From positions 186,001 to 250,000 of the forward strand of contig JAMWFC010000058.1 of NCBI GenBank assembly GCA_027475525.1: a DNA stretch of 64,000 bases. The letters run 5' to 3'. The stretch comes from Macrolepiota albuminosa. Its lineage: Eukaryota; Basidiomycota; Agaricomycetes; Agaricales; Agaricaceae. A program made the position numbers and the translations under genes. Below are positions 24,001 through 33,800 of this stretch, one piece after another (within the stretch, counting starts at the first letter, position 1; the number at the start of each line of letters is the position of its first letter). The notes beneath the pieces were generated by a model, which was not told where the DNA came from, ran no database searches, and saw only the letters and a program-made list of their open reading frames with translations.

Positions 24001-25405
24001 GAATGTTCCTTCGTTGAGATTTTAAAGATTCTTCTTGTAGTTTGACTTCTCTTTTCCAAATCTTTAAATTACTAATGTTTACGGCAGGTAATAATACAGA
24101 AGTGTCTATTTTTTTATTAACTTCTGCATCGACTAAGAACCATTCACTTGCTTGAAGTCTGAGAAGTTCTTGATTTAATTGAAAATCTTTTTGAACTACT
24201 TGACCTGAGTTTTCTGGAATAAATAAAGTATCATTTGAAGAAGCTGCTAGTTCTGTGAATACTTTTGATTCTTTCAAAGCTTGTTCTTTTTTTTGAAGTC
24301 TCTCAGCATCTCTTTCATCCTCACATTCATAAATAGCATCCCAATTTTTCATAATATTTCTAGACATTTCAGTAAAATTATACATACTGAATACATCATC
24401 AGGATTTTCATGTGAAAGAAGTAAAGGTTCAACATCACTAAAAGGTTTAAAATGAGCAAGCATAAAAATACTATAATCAGAATGAGTAGATCGAGGAATA
24501 CTTGTTCCAATTAAATAAGGTATAAGTAGCTTAGAACCATCTCCACGCTCAAAATTAGTATGCTCTACTAAATCATGAGTATCACATAAAGGATGTGGAC
24601 TTTTCAGTCTCCAGCGTTTATACGCACCTAATCGTATAGTATTAGTACCTTTATATTTTGAAGTACTTATAAGCTCTCTTCGAAAACACTGAACAAAAGT
24701 ATAAAAGCAGATATTAGACAAGTCTGAATCACGATAAATATAATCATCTATCTGAGTTGCTTTTAAAAGATTTCCATTAATATCTACACTAATTTTTAAT
24801 GATATAGGTTCAATATCGTTTTCTTCATCACTACAATCTTCATTTTTTTCATTTGTATGTTTCATAGCATTGATAGAAGTTTTAACATAATAAAGTAAAA
24901 GATTTGATAACATTGGTGTTGTTTTATGAGAAGAAAAACTATCACCTCGACCCCGAATATACCAAGCTGCTTGTTGAGCATGTATTTGTTGTTGCTTAGT
25001 TAGTTGAGATAAACATTTATGAAGAAGCAATTTGGATTTAGCTTTAGAACTTGAAGAATCTATAGTATCTTTCATGTTAAGAACTGCTCGAGATAGAAGA
25101 GACAACATTTGATAAGTTTTTAAATCTAACTTTGTAATATAGTCGGTAATATAAAACATCGCTGCTTTAGCTGCTTTTCCGGATAATATACATTTTAAAT
25201 CATGATTATGGCGACAATATACAAGAATAATTGGATTAAAATAATTCACAGTAGGATCTTGACAAAGTAAATAAATAGAATTTGTATTTGGATCAAATTT
25301 AGATTCAGGAACAAAATCATGTGGAAATCGAAAGCGACACTTATTATCATTTCCAAATTTGTGGCAAACAGCTCTACAATTATGACGTTGAAGAGCTTCC
25401 CGCAT
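21068..25405 (-). CDS. Helitron RepHel, C-terminal part: Y2 tyrosines, PIF1-type helicase, peptidase-like domain
   Basis: This is the downstream half of a rolling-circle (Helitron) transposase. The paired catalytic tyrosines are Tyr85 and Tyr89 in FYITDYITK. A PIF1-type superfamily 1B helicase follows: Walker A GPGGTGKTHVV near residue 580, the Walker B-like LLIDEVSLL near 680, and late motifs ending in GHAAQGTS and YVTASRATT. After a charged linker, residues from about 1,155 hold WSCAYDSTLM (candidate nucleophile Cys) and, near 1,397, GYNHFTARL then WSYDG (candidate His box). That combination resembles USP/OTU-type cysteine peptidases. The first Met is not the true start: the frame continues the upstream Rep half, from which it is separated by a single-base shift in an A6 run. 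Confidence 0.85.
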   Translation of the reverse strand: MREALQRHNCRAVCHKFGNDNKCRFRFPHDFVPESKFDPNTNSIYLLCQDPTVNYFNPIILVYCRHNHDLKCILSGKAAKAAMFYITDYITKLDLKTYQMLSLLSRAVLNMKDTIDSSSSKAKSKLLLHKCLSQLTKQQQIHAQQAAWYIRGRGDSFSSHKTTPMLSNLLLYYVKTSINAMKHTNEKNEDCSDEENDIEPISLKISVDINGNLLKATQIDDYIYRDSDLSNICFYTFVQCFRRELISTSKYKGTNTIRLGAYKRWRLKSPHPLCDTHDLVEHTNFERGDGSKLLIPYLIGTSIPRSTHSDYSIFMLAHFKPFSDVEPLLLSHENPDDVFSMYNFTEMSRNIMKNWDAIYECEDERDAERLQKKEQALKESKVFTELAASSNDTLFIPENSGQVVQKDFQLNQELLRLQASEWFLVDAEVNKKIDTSVLLPAVNISNLKIWKREVKLQEESLKSQRRNILDPLNQTAIINNASETELVSTLPNIKYLSSANISSNAPTPQTKSLNNINNLHFESRNNLIERIISEETLNEKQSIAFKIISKAFFKYIDDEAAGINNVLSPNYQPYLRLHLSGPGGTGKTHVVKAVQRVMEVYQCKQRLRFLAPSGTAAALIDGLTIHKGLSIKVQKKNKGKGNRIPGDSKEDYSVIMTVAEKSNLFEEFKNVIMLLIDEVSLLSCHLLSDVDCSLRIVKGNNEPFGGILVIFSGDFYQYPPVGGTPLYKPVTNSTNMSSQQLSTRLGRLVWKSVTEVINLEEQQRMKKDPEYAAAVLRLRKRKCTEEDVELFNSRVIKSFENPDGLNMSCNNRQYSTAIVQTNDLRQAINFQKAKSVVQGNIDICAANDTVKKKTISEPARSELLKLNVSKFASEGALPGFLPLYIGMPVVLRNRNLSTELGITNGAHGILKKYDIETCSSGYTYCTGAIIEFPRSKVSLSNLPNQYFPIEPLSWKFQHLVQLDKNNEKQKISIMRYQLPFQPAFAITGHAAQGTSLPHILGWLHLGGFAAYVTASRATTREGLAIVQKVTLKDLNRKLPSDLIIETQRHEIMEHNTLIRHGFKKGFIRVVPDPEGEDKHLSKYSNINIKLSTYSQQYSDNIQNTQDQCERKVDADNNNKSKKRSASRNSCPDFTLHKKLKLDFDESTNSIWHVISKGCSWDSINWSCAYDSTLMSFYCTYLQMNNEDQNIWSCSNETCNILSDLFAKHISLSYNIDDIRNEFRKYLYYKNPIKFPLIGPTLISATDIVDLIFFAPNIVQKMIYHISCPSCQFLLEATIDLHHIGHCTSPTVWSNYGIQGGTEATTQQWLNAFITAGKRHASIEAATIMKNGLANHSHICSAIPSEKILYASAPLIIRLDLDYIDGFATTIIPIVCLPTQTGLQQYSVRAIIYQGYNHFTARLFDNNSVWSYDGAAYNGSIVKENNCINLEIFNGRQQHIVIYAKI

Positions 25406-28400
25406 TTTTTAATTTCTACATCAAGCAAATCTTTCCAATCTTGAATATCTTCATCAGATCTCGAAGATGGTACATGAGGAGGTCTTTCGATTCGTGGTTC
25501 ATATTTTGGATCGATTTCTATTTCAATATTAGGAAGATGATGATGAATAATATTTTCAAAAAATTGAAATAGCTTTTGAGCATAACCAGCTTCGGTTTTA
25601 AGTTTTATATGAATATCAGAAGGATTAGGTGCACCAATAAGCCATATAAGAAAGTGTGCATGCCATTGTCCTCTTTCGGTCAATTCATTAGATCCATAAA
25701 ATGCAGCAAGATGTCCTAAAATGCCACCTTCTGAAAAACTTTTGCCTTTTTCAAAATCCCACCCAAAAAGATATTGAAACATACATTGAATAGAAAAATA
25801 AAAAAAGTCAGCTGCAGCAACAGGATCTTTTGCTAATCTCAAAGCTCTTGTAGTACTATCAACAATAAGTGGAAACTGGTCATCAAGATTAATAGTAGTA
25901 TCACCATACATAAGTTGAAAAATAGGGCTATGTATTGCACTCGGATTCGCGGTAAAATAAAGTATAGGCATTCCAAAATATCCTGAGTAATTTCGAATTT
26001 CATTCCGACATCTTATTTTTGATGCTTGAGAACCAGGCACATGAGAAGCAATAGTATTAACTTCATCAAGAAGAGTAAATACTTGTTTTTCGTCATCTGA
26101 AAGTGATTGATAATTATAATCTTTTTCTAATCGATTTGCTACAGAAAGAAGAGTTTCAGAAGAGATTGAAGTCAATTTTTCTGCAATAGCTTTAAACCGT
26201 GAGCTTTTTACATGTAAACTTGTATAAAAATGCGCAGTTCTGCGCTGCATTATATTTAAAGCTACAAATATAAAAGAATAATGATAACGAAAAGCATGAT
26301 CTGCTAGATCTATAAGATAATTTACATGAAGTTGCATACTAAGTGGTGTTGGTCGACTAGGATCATCAAAACCACCACATCCATAAGGAAATAAGGTTGG
26401 AAACATACCAGGAAATAAAACCGGGTTATTATATTCATTAATTTTATTATTTCCTTTATATATTATAAGATCAGGTTGTTCATTATTTAATTTATTATTA
26501 TTTGATACAAGAGTTCGCAAAGCTGATGCAGTCAAAGAAGAACCTTGAATTTTCACACTTTCAGGATCTGAAACCCCCATATGTTCTAAAAGTACAGTAG
26601 CTTCATCATCTGTGTTAGATTTGCATATTTCTAATGCAGGATGATCTGATAAACCAGCTGTCTCTTCTTCAAAAGTTTTTTCAACAGAAAGTTCTGTATC
26701 ATGTAGAAGTCTATCCTCCAATCCTGGAAGAACAGCATCTTTTGGATATAAATCTACAATTCTTTTATCTAATTCAATGTTCTGATACAAGGGATTTTTA
26801 GCAACATTCTTTAACCAAATAAGGAAGTCCCAAATTTTTTGTTTGCGAACTCGAAACACATTTCTCATTGCTTTATCTTTATACTGACCCGGTCCAATAA
26901 ATACAACAGATAATAATCCATTGATATAATCAGGAGTTCGAGGAAGAACTGAAGCAGTTGAAACAATATTCATGTCATGTGCACAAGTATTACCATGAAA
27001 AACTCGAGGTTGCTTAGGATCTGATGATTGATAAAGACGAGTAACATATGCACTACTGCAATAAACAGCACATGTCATTTCTTCAATCCACGTTAGATCT
27101 GCAAATTCTTGTGGTAAATTTCCACGATATAACTTGTTTACTAAAGAAAATTTTGGAATCTGCTTCTTTCGCAATTCAGAATAACAGTCATTGCAAATTT
27201 GAATTAAATTTGGATTTGATTTAATACCATGAACATCTAACATCAACCCAGCATAATTTTGAGGCAAATGTATAAAATCATTATTAAAACGAGTATCGGA
27301 AAATTTTAGAACAGATAAATCAAGATTATAAAGATCACTACTGGAATCAATTGATATGGAATGAATGATTGACTTATCTCGTTGACGAGCACATACAGCA
27401 CAAATAAGAGGAATAATCCAATTCGTTGCTTCACGATATTTATGTGCACAGTTCATAATAAGATTATCAGAAGGAACAGTTGGCCATGAAGAAATAATAT
27501 CACTTTGATGTTTTGCATTTATACTGACTGTAATTTGTTTTTGAAGATTTCGCTCTTTTTTTTTTTCATTTTGCCTTCGAACTTTTATGCTGGTTGTCAA
27601 ATGTACAAATATATTAGTACTATATTCAATTTCTAACAGCAAACACACTGACTTGAAAAAATCAGAAGGAAATATAGTATAGGTTGGTAATAAGCAAGTA
27701 ATGTATTGATGAATATCTGATATGTTGCAAGACATTAATGCTTTACACCGAGAGCGAAAGCTTTCAATAATAGCTTTTACCATTTCACTATGTAATTTTG
27801 CAAAAGAAGGACGGCGAGAAGGATGAATACGTTTTAAAATAGAACGCAATGATTTTTTTGAAAATGTTTGTGAAGGTAACAAGCTCACATTATTATCGTT
27901 CTCAGTATTTTCCAACAACTGATGCAATACAGGCTTATGTATTTGACAATTCTTGTAATGTAACAAAGGATTTTCAGGGATTAGTAAAGCGTGCAAAACT
28001 TTCTCACCAAATAACTGAAGAGCAATGTTATAAAAAAGTTTAGGCAGCATTTCAGAAGAAGAATCTGGAAAAAAAGAACATAACTGCTTATTTATTTGAT
28101 TTGATGTAAGAGTAAGACATTTCTGCCTATATTCCAAGAAGTGAGACAAAATAGTGCTAGCAAGAGCTTCCTTATTCCGACATTTAGGCATAATTAACTC
28201 CGAATTAAATGCAGATTTTAAGTCTTTACAGGAAAGTTCATTCAAAGATGCAAGATAATGATCTTGAGTATAATACAACCATGTGGGGTGGTTTTTATAG
28301 TGCAGATAGGTGCGAAATGAAGAAAAATATTTGCGAGGATGAAAAAAAGAAGAACAAATATCGTAACAATCCAAAGTAATAAATGTTCTCTCTCCAAGAT

Positions 28401-28647
28401 TGCATACAGTAAATATTCCTGTTGTGTAAGTGACAAGGTAGGAAGATGTGGAATTTTCATCTTTAAAAACATTAGTCAACCATTCAATTACAGAATTTGA
28501 AGAATCAAAACTAGAAGAATTTGGAAAGTATAAAGTATTATAATATTTTGGATATTCCTCAGGTAAAAACTCAACATGCGTCGGAGGGCAATCTTTTTCA
28601 TCAAGTACTCTAGGTGCATGACATGGCAATTTTATTAAGGGAAACAT
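25406..28647 (-). CDS. Helitron RepHel, N-terminal part with HUH nuclease
   Basis: This is the upstream half of the same Helitron protein. A zinc-finger-like section (CAVCARQ..ICNDCY) is followed by the domain typical of fungal Helitrons (NKLYRGNLPQEF, VFIGPGQYKDK) and then Rep. GGILGHLAAFYG and ERGQWHAHFLIW give the HUH metal-binding motif (His-Ala-His) near 25,660. The frame formally opens at 28,710, but its first 21 codons lie in 20-bp tandem repeats, so Met at 28,647 (MFPLIKLPCHAP) is the better start. The frame goes out of register at an AAAAAA run around 25,405, after VEIKK; one extra A, or a -1 slip, joins it to the downstream half. Helitrons nick and transfer one DNA strand. Confidence 0.8.
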
Positions 28648-28667
28648 GCTGTAATGATGTGAGAGTA

Positions 28668-28770
28668 CTAATTTTAATGGTAGTACACAAAATTTAATGG
28701 TAGTGCACAAAATTCAGTGGTAGTACACAAAATTCAGTGGTAGTACACAAAATTCGGTGGGAGTTCACGT
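28668..28770. repeat. Iteron-like 20-bp direct repeats upstream of the Helitron gene
   Basis: Five units of AAAATTCAGTGGTAGTACAC with few changes at an exact 20-bp period; a degenerate relative (TTTCAGTGGGATTTCAC) follows. The array abuts the probable start codon of the Rep/helicase. Replication initiators of the HUH type often bind direct repeats near their nick site, so a Rep-binding role is inferred. Confidence 0.75.
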
Positions 28771-30341
28771 TTATTTCAGTGGGATTTCACAAGTACCTAA
28801 TATAGATGACTAGATAAAAAAAGATACTACAACACCCACTAAAAAAACAGCATCAGTAAAAGAAAGCAAAATTAAAGAAAAAAAAAAGTAGACAAAACGC
28901 ACATAGGTAAAACTTGAAAAGCAATACTATACAAAATATAAATGACACAAAAAATAACAACAGAAAACAGCACAGACAGGTGAAATCACAACGGACAAGT
29001 GGAACAGGAAAGTAGCAAACACACAACGTTGTTGGAACAGAAATGAGCAGATGACGTGCACTAGTGGTGGACAAGCGATTACAGAACAGCAACAAACAGG
29101 TATCATAAAATGACAACAGACAAACAACAACAGTGCAATGCAAGAAACACACGGCGTGAAATAGTAGTCAAACAAGCAGCAAGCAAGGAACAGCAGTGAA
29201 CAGGCAGCACAAAATCGTACTGCAACAGAAAACAAGCACTACAGCAGACAGAGATTACAATAGGCAGACATGAAATGAATAAAGACGACACCTATAACAG
29301 GCTCGCAGACAGCGCTGCGGCAGGAAATGATTACATTATGAAGGATTAAAGCACTAGTAGTAAGAAAAACATACCAATATGACAAAATAGTCTGAATAGC
29401 GGTAGCAGACAATGGTAACAAAGACAAGTTTGAAGTCGTGAATATTTACTAATGATTGAAAAAAGTAAATGAGACAATACAAGCACTAATAAGGAACCTT
29501 ATAGAAACTTTTAAAACATCACATGATCTGGGGTAAATCTAGGGGAACTCGACCTTGTAAAAGATTATTAATTTTAATATATAATGTTTCAAAGGCGCCC
29601 TGTGGCCGCAATGCCCGCTACTTTTGCGGAGACACAGGGATCACGAACAGCCACCAAATCGATTTTCCTATTTTACACTGTTCACACTGCTTCAATTAAA
29701 GATTGTTAATCGAATACATCATTGCGTTCTACTTGATTGTGAACTTCTCTTTTGATTTCATAAACTGACCATGACGACGTGAGATGCGACCTTCTTTTCT
29801 GAGATTACCATTTACTACATTTCGCGTGCAGCAGTCCTAGAAAGCACCATTACCCAATTCTCGCAGTGAATTCCAGCTTCCCAATTTCAGGAGTTAATTT
29901 GTGAAGTGGTCTCATTTCCCCTATACTGCTTGCACAGTTCGTATGATAAGAGATTCCAAGAACGGAGAGCAAAGTGCGTGCACAATTAATCCAACAATGT
30001 ACATCTGGAGATCAGTGGGAAGAATATTAGAAATAGCAGGAGAAACTGCCTGACACAACGAGAGACTTGCTGAATTTTTCTGGGAATAGACGCAGAGACT
30101 GTGTAACGTATGTTTGACAACAACATCGAGAACAGACGCGATATCACTGGCAGCAGATATGCCGTGACCAGCGGCAATTGTTTGGTAGCTATTTGCAACC
30201 AACAAAACTTTGCCCTTTGGGGTTAGTTCTCATAGCCCGCTAGTTTACAGACAGTCCGTCTGCTTTTAGGCGTCCACCCTGAGGAAATGCCTTACGCACA
30301 CTCCTGGTATGGTAATTCTCTTACTCTTATATATAATGGTT
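28771..30341. other. AT-rich region without a supported gene; dispersed repeat at 29,395-29,560
   Basis: Low-complexity CAACA-rich sequence fills 28,850-29,300. Bases 29,395-29,560 resemble 33,590-33,790 (shared ATGGTAACAAAGACAAGTTT and ACATCACATGATCTG-like blocks). A 94-codon minus frame at 29,921-30,205 has no recognisable motif. The Helitron's 5' terminus should lie near 28,800 but was not resolved. Confidence 0.45.
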
Positions 30342-31292
30342 AGATCACGCGTATAAAGTTGAAAGTTCAAAATTCGATATTCCGACCTAATGACGTGTGA
30401 TGTTGTCTTTTGACCAATCTCTCTGTACATCATATTAGTTCAGTGGAATATCTATAAATTGATATTCTATATTCTGCACAAGCGGCGGGTTCGACTCCCC
30501 CATAGTGCATGATGGTATTCCTCTGACCATTCTTGTTTTCAAACCATTACGTAAGTGCCCGTCCCCACGAACGATTACATAATGATTTTATTATTATTAT
30601 TATTGTATATAGTCATCATCATTATTTGTAATACATACGTCTCTTTCTTTCCTCCCTGTCTTTTCTTAAAATTTTCGATTTCAAACTATCTTACCGCTAG
30701 ATTGCTCATAGGTCATGTTACTGCACAACTCTGGAAATGCTATATCCTCGTCGCTTCTTCTGCTATAACAAACTGGTACCGTCAGTCTATGTTGTCGTGT
30801 ACTCACTCAACGGACACCTACTTGGAGGCAAACACTATCAATCACTGTGGTTCAACTTGGTACTTATTACTGCTCGTTGCGAGCTAGAATGCTTCGATAG
30901 GTAAAATTCTGACAATTAGTACAATGTAAGTACGACTTCAGCCTGTTCAATCTATGGATCTATGCGGCTTGAAACGAATCTTTTCTGCGAATGCGACCAT
31001 GGAAAAACCGTTGTATTACTCGAACAACTATGCAATGAAGCCTTATATATACCAACCTGCTAAAACAACCAAGATGTTCAGTGACATTAAGTATGACTTT
31101 AGTGAACACTCACTCACTTATACGAAAATAACCGTACGCGGTCGATATTTCCTCTCAACATCACTTCATATACGTTTACTTTTTTTTGGTGTATAACGTT
31201 GAACAACGTCTTCACACAACATCCATGTCCGAACTTCCACACGTTGATGATATACAGTGTTGGCGCCCGCGCACGTCTCCCTACTCCATCGG
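30342..31292. repeat. Right arm of the long inverted repeat
   Basis: Reverse complement of 1-955. It has single copies of blocks that are tandem in the left arm, and an insertion at about 30,420-30,545 absent from the left arm. Its outer limit cannot be set because the left arm leaves the window at the base pairing with 31,292. Confidence 0.85.
30420..30545 (+). ncRNA. tRNA-derived insertion with pol III A and B boxes
   Basis: The segment is present only in the right repeat arm. It contains TAGTTCAGTGG at 30,436-30,446 (A box) and GGTTCGACTCC at 30,488-30,498 (B box). A D-arm and a T-arm with one mismatch can be drawn, but the acceptor stem pairs at only about four of seven positions. It is best seen as a tRNA pseudogene or SINE head, not a working tRNA. 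Confidence 0.4.
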
Positions 31293-31702
31293 CGGAAGAC
31301 GAATGAGAGAAATTGCGGACGTTGGGTTCACCATCGTCACTAGACGGTACCTCGACGTTTTAAGTGGTTATAACGTCAAAAATCTAGTATTTTGGTGAGT
31401 TTTTCTATTTTACTTTATATTAGCGCTTTTTTTACATATTGTATCTTTCTAATGTCAGCTCTTATACCCATCACGACCCGCGCGCGCGACACCTCACCCT
31501 AAAAGGATTCGATTCGAACCAACGATTAGTCGCCGCCTTTCACGTACATCGTAGCGACGACAATCGGTACCTTGACGAAGCGTTCACTTACGCGTATTCG
31601 GGCGATTCATACAGCTGGACGGCGGAAAATATTATCGTCAAGCACGTCGTTCTCAACCACGTAACTCAACGCCATATTTTCAACACAACTTCGAAAATCG
31701 TT
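31225..31702 (+). CDS. Outward-reading spliced unknown gene starting in the right arm (partial model)
   Basis: Exon 1 is 31,225-31,394 (from MSELPHVDDIQCW) and exon 2 is 31,459-31,702. The 64-bp intron has GTGAGT and CAG ends, and the join keeps frame (NLVF-C-SYTHHDPRAR). A GTAAGT donor at 31,703 implies at least one more exon, which I could not place. The product is hydrophilic with no recognised domain. The start codon and first 68 bases are duplicated in the left arm, so two outward genes with one shared 5' region bound the 31-kb unit. Confidence 0.55.
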
Positions 31703-32137
31703 GTAAGTCTTCATTTTACTCTTCAAGTTTACTTCGAACTCATTTTATTACGAGTGCGCGTATGTTACAACACAAGATAATAACGATACATCAATAGGTA
31801 GTATTACTTTCTTTTCGTAGGTAAGTTAACTTTCATGTTTTTCACGATTATTACAATCCGCTATATGTTTTTTTTTCAAACAGATTTTATTTTATTTTAT
31901 TATTTATTTATTTATTTATTTATATAGTGATATAATATATTATGTATATCGTATCGTACCACTCAATGTATGTATCATATCATATCATTTATCATGATCA
32001 TATCTATACATAAATTACTTTAATAACCATATATAATAATAATAAAGTAATAAAGAAAATAAAGAACGAAGAGAAGAGTACATACATACAATAAATAAAA
32101 TTAATAAAATACAAGTAATAAAATAAAAAGGAACATG
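31703..32137. other. AT-rich low-complexity sequence
   Basis: TTTA/ATA repeats (31,885-31,990) and no coding frame of note; it may contain the next intron of the preceding gene. Confidence 0.5.
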
Positions 32138-32225
32138 TAAGAGTCGGGGACCGGCTCACACGTATGCCGCTACGATAATAATATTTTAAGTCGTAGCGAC
32201 CCATGCGCCGGTCACCGACTCTTAT
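32138..32225. repeat. 88-bp foldback palindrome
   Basis: Outer stem TAAGAGTCGG / CCGACTCTTA, middle stem GACCGG / CCGGTC, inner stem GCTACGA / TCGTAGC around an AT-rich loop. It is GC-richer than its surroundings. It may be a tiny MITE or a structured element. Confidence 0.7.
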
Positions 32226-32289
32226 TATATTTCTCTTTCTTTTATTATCAATCATTTATGTCTTACATATGATGATCATTAATAATAAA

Positions 32290-32328
32290 TTTATTACATA
32301 AGCGTTCGTCTGGACGAACGCTTATGTA
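32290..32328. repeat. Perfect palindrome of the 28-bp family
   Basis: TTACATAAGCGTTCGTC - TG - GACGAACGCTTATGTAA is a perfect inverted repeat. It is the most regular member of the family seen at 792-905, 8,880-9,045, 20,669-20,752 and 30,548-30,585, and lies outside the right arm. Confidence 0.85.
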
Positions 32329-32413
32329 ATCATTTGAGAACAAACAGACACTCAGACTCTGACTAGGAGAATAAACTTCAAACTTCAAGATTATTGGGGA
32401 TACCTATACATAC

Positions 32414-32650
32414 CTATACACTGTTCGTTGCAGTCAGCAAGGCTGTGTAGCTCTTCCAGAGGATTGAACCGACAACCTCAGGAAAACTGGAACTAGCAGG
32501 GGTTGAACCTGCATCGCATGTTACCATTACACCATAGTCCCGTGTTACTACTTGCTTTTTGTTGTCAACTAGTACCATTCTAGCTCCAGTCAATAGGGGC
32601 TTAAGCATAACCCCGGGCTTTAACTAAGGTGTATTGACACACCCTTACAC
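32414..32650 (-). repeat. Dispersed repeat with tRNA-like segment, copy 1
   Basis: Read on the minus strand it starts TGTCAATACACC and contains a 55-nt tRNA-like piece. An acceptor stem GGGACTA / TAGTTCC, a D-arm-like TGGTGTAATGGTA and a T-arm with GGTTCAACCCC are present, but the anticodon arm is missing. A second copy follows at 32,815-33,060. It is probably a tRNA-derived SINE or an LTR fragment. Confidence 0.6.
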
Positions 32651-32814
32651 TCTCCCCTCTAGACTTGTTCCGGCAAGTCTCAGGATCTCAAGTGCGCCCT
32701 CCTTGTACCTTATCCTGATCACAGACCATGCATCCGGTATTTCATGACTTATAGGTCCCAGGGTAAAGGCCACCTTATGTCAGCGGATCAACCTAGATCA
32801 TGACGCAGGCTTGG

Positions 32815-33060
32815 TCACGAACATACAAGGCTAGCACAGCCACTGTAGTTCCACCAAATGTAACACTTCCAGAGGATTGAACCGACAACCTCAGGAAAGC
32901 TGGAACTAGCAGGGCTTGAACCTGCATCGCATGTTACCATTACACCATAGTCCCATGTTCCTACTTGCTTTTTGTTGTCAACTAGTACCATTCTAGCTCC
33001 AGTCAATAGGGGCTTAAGCATAAACCCGGGCTTTAACTAAGGTATATTGACACATCTTTA
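32815..33060 (-). repeat. Dispersed repeat with tRNA-like segment, copy 2
   Basis: Direct repeat of 32,414-32,650 with the same armless tRNA-like core; the T-loop differs by one base. The 165 bp between the copies (32,651-32,814) hold no gene. Confidence 0.6.
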
Positions 33061-33129
33061 CAGTCTGTGAATGAAGGGAAGACACATACAATGAGAAATT
33101 CCTGAGCTTGGATAAGGAAATTTTAGGCT

Positions 33130-33800
33130 TAGCCATAACACTTTTCTGCATTGGATCAGAGAGTCTATATTATAAAAAGGGCAGCTTCCATCACAATCAG
33201 TCTGTATAGACATATCAGACCCTGTGATGTGAGGGTCAGTCATCTTTGTATCAGGAAGTTCTTCATCTGTTGGCTCTGCAGCCATTTGATCTATCCTATT
33301 GTCTGGTTGTTTAGTTATGGGGTCCCACTTTACAAAAGGGGTGTTTAGTATGTTTTTTGCTCTATTTACACACGGGTGGGGGTGAAATTTCATTTGGTAT
33401 TTCACATATAATGTACAGCCAGACTACATATTATATTACCGGATAGCTGTATATATGCATAGGAGGAAGAGAGAGAGAGAGAAGACTTATATATATATAG
33501 AAAATGAACTTGATACTTCCTATATGTCTGTTGGTATAGTATTATTATTTATGATATGACAAACAGCTGCTGATAGCTGCTGAATAGCAGTAAGACATGG
33601 TAACAAAACAGACAAGTTTAAAGTCTCGTTGATAAAGTCGATGATGATTTTTGAAAAGAGTAAGCGAGACAAAATATACTAATAAGCGAGACAAAATATA
33701 CTAATAAGGAACTTAATAGAAACTTCTAGAGCATTCTAGAGCATCACGTGATCTGAAACGAACTTGTGAGGAACTTGAGACGTTCGAGTTTGTAAGAACC
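33130..33800. repeat. Dispersed repeats shared with 1,790-2,340 and 29,395-29,560
   Basis: Bases 33,150-33,460 resemble 1,795-1,890 plus 2,255-2,320, and 33,590-33,790 resemble 29,395-29,560. Inside, a 23-bp unit (GCGAGACAAAATATACTAATAA) is tandemly duplicated at about 33,663-33,705. The pieces may belong to LTRs of an old element, but no clean termini were found. Confidence 0.5.

Noticed and set aside
29921..30205. 94-codon minus frame
   Set aside because: No motif, no splice partners, no repeat relationship; chance frame is likely.
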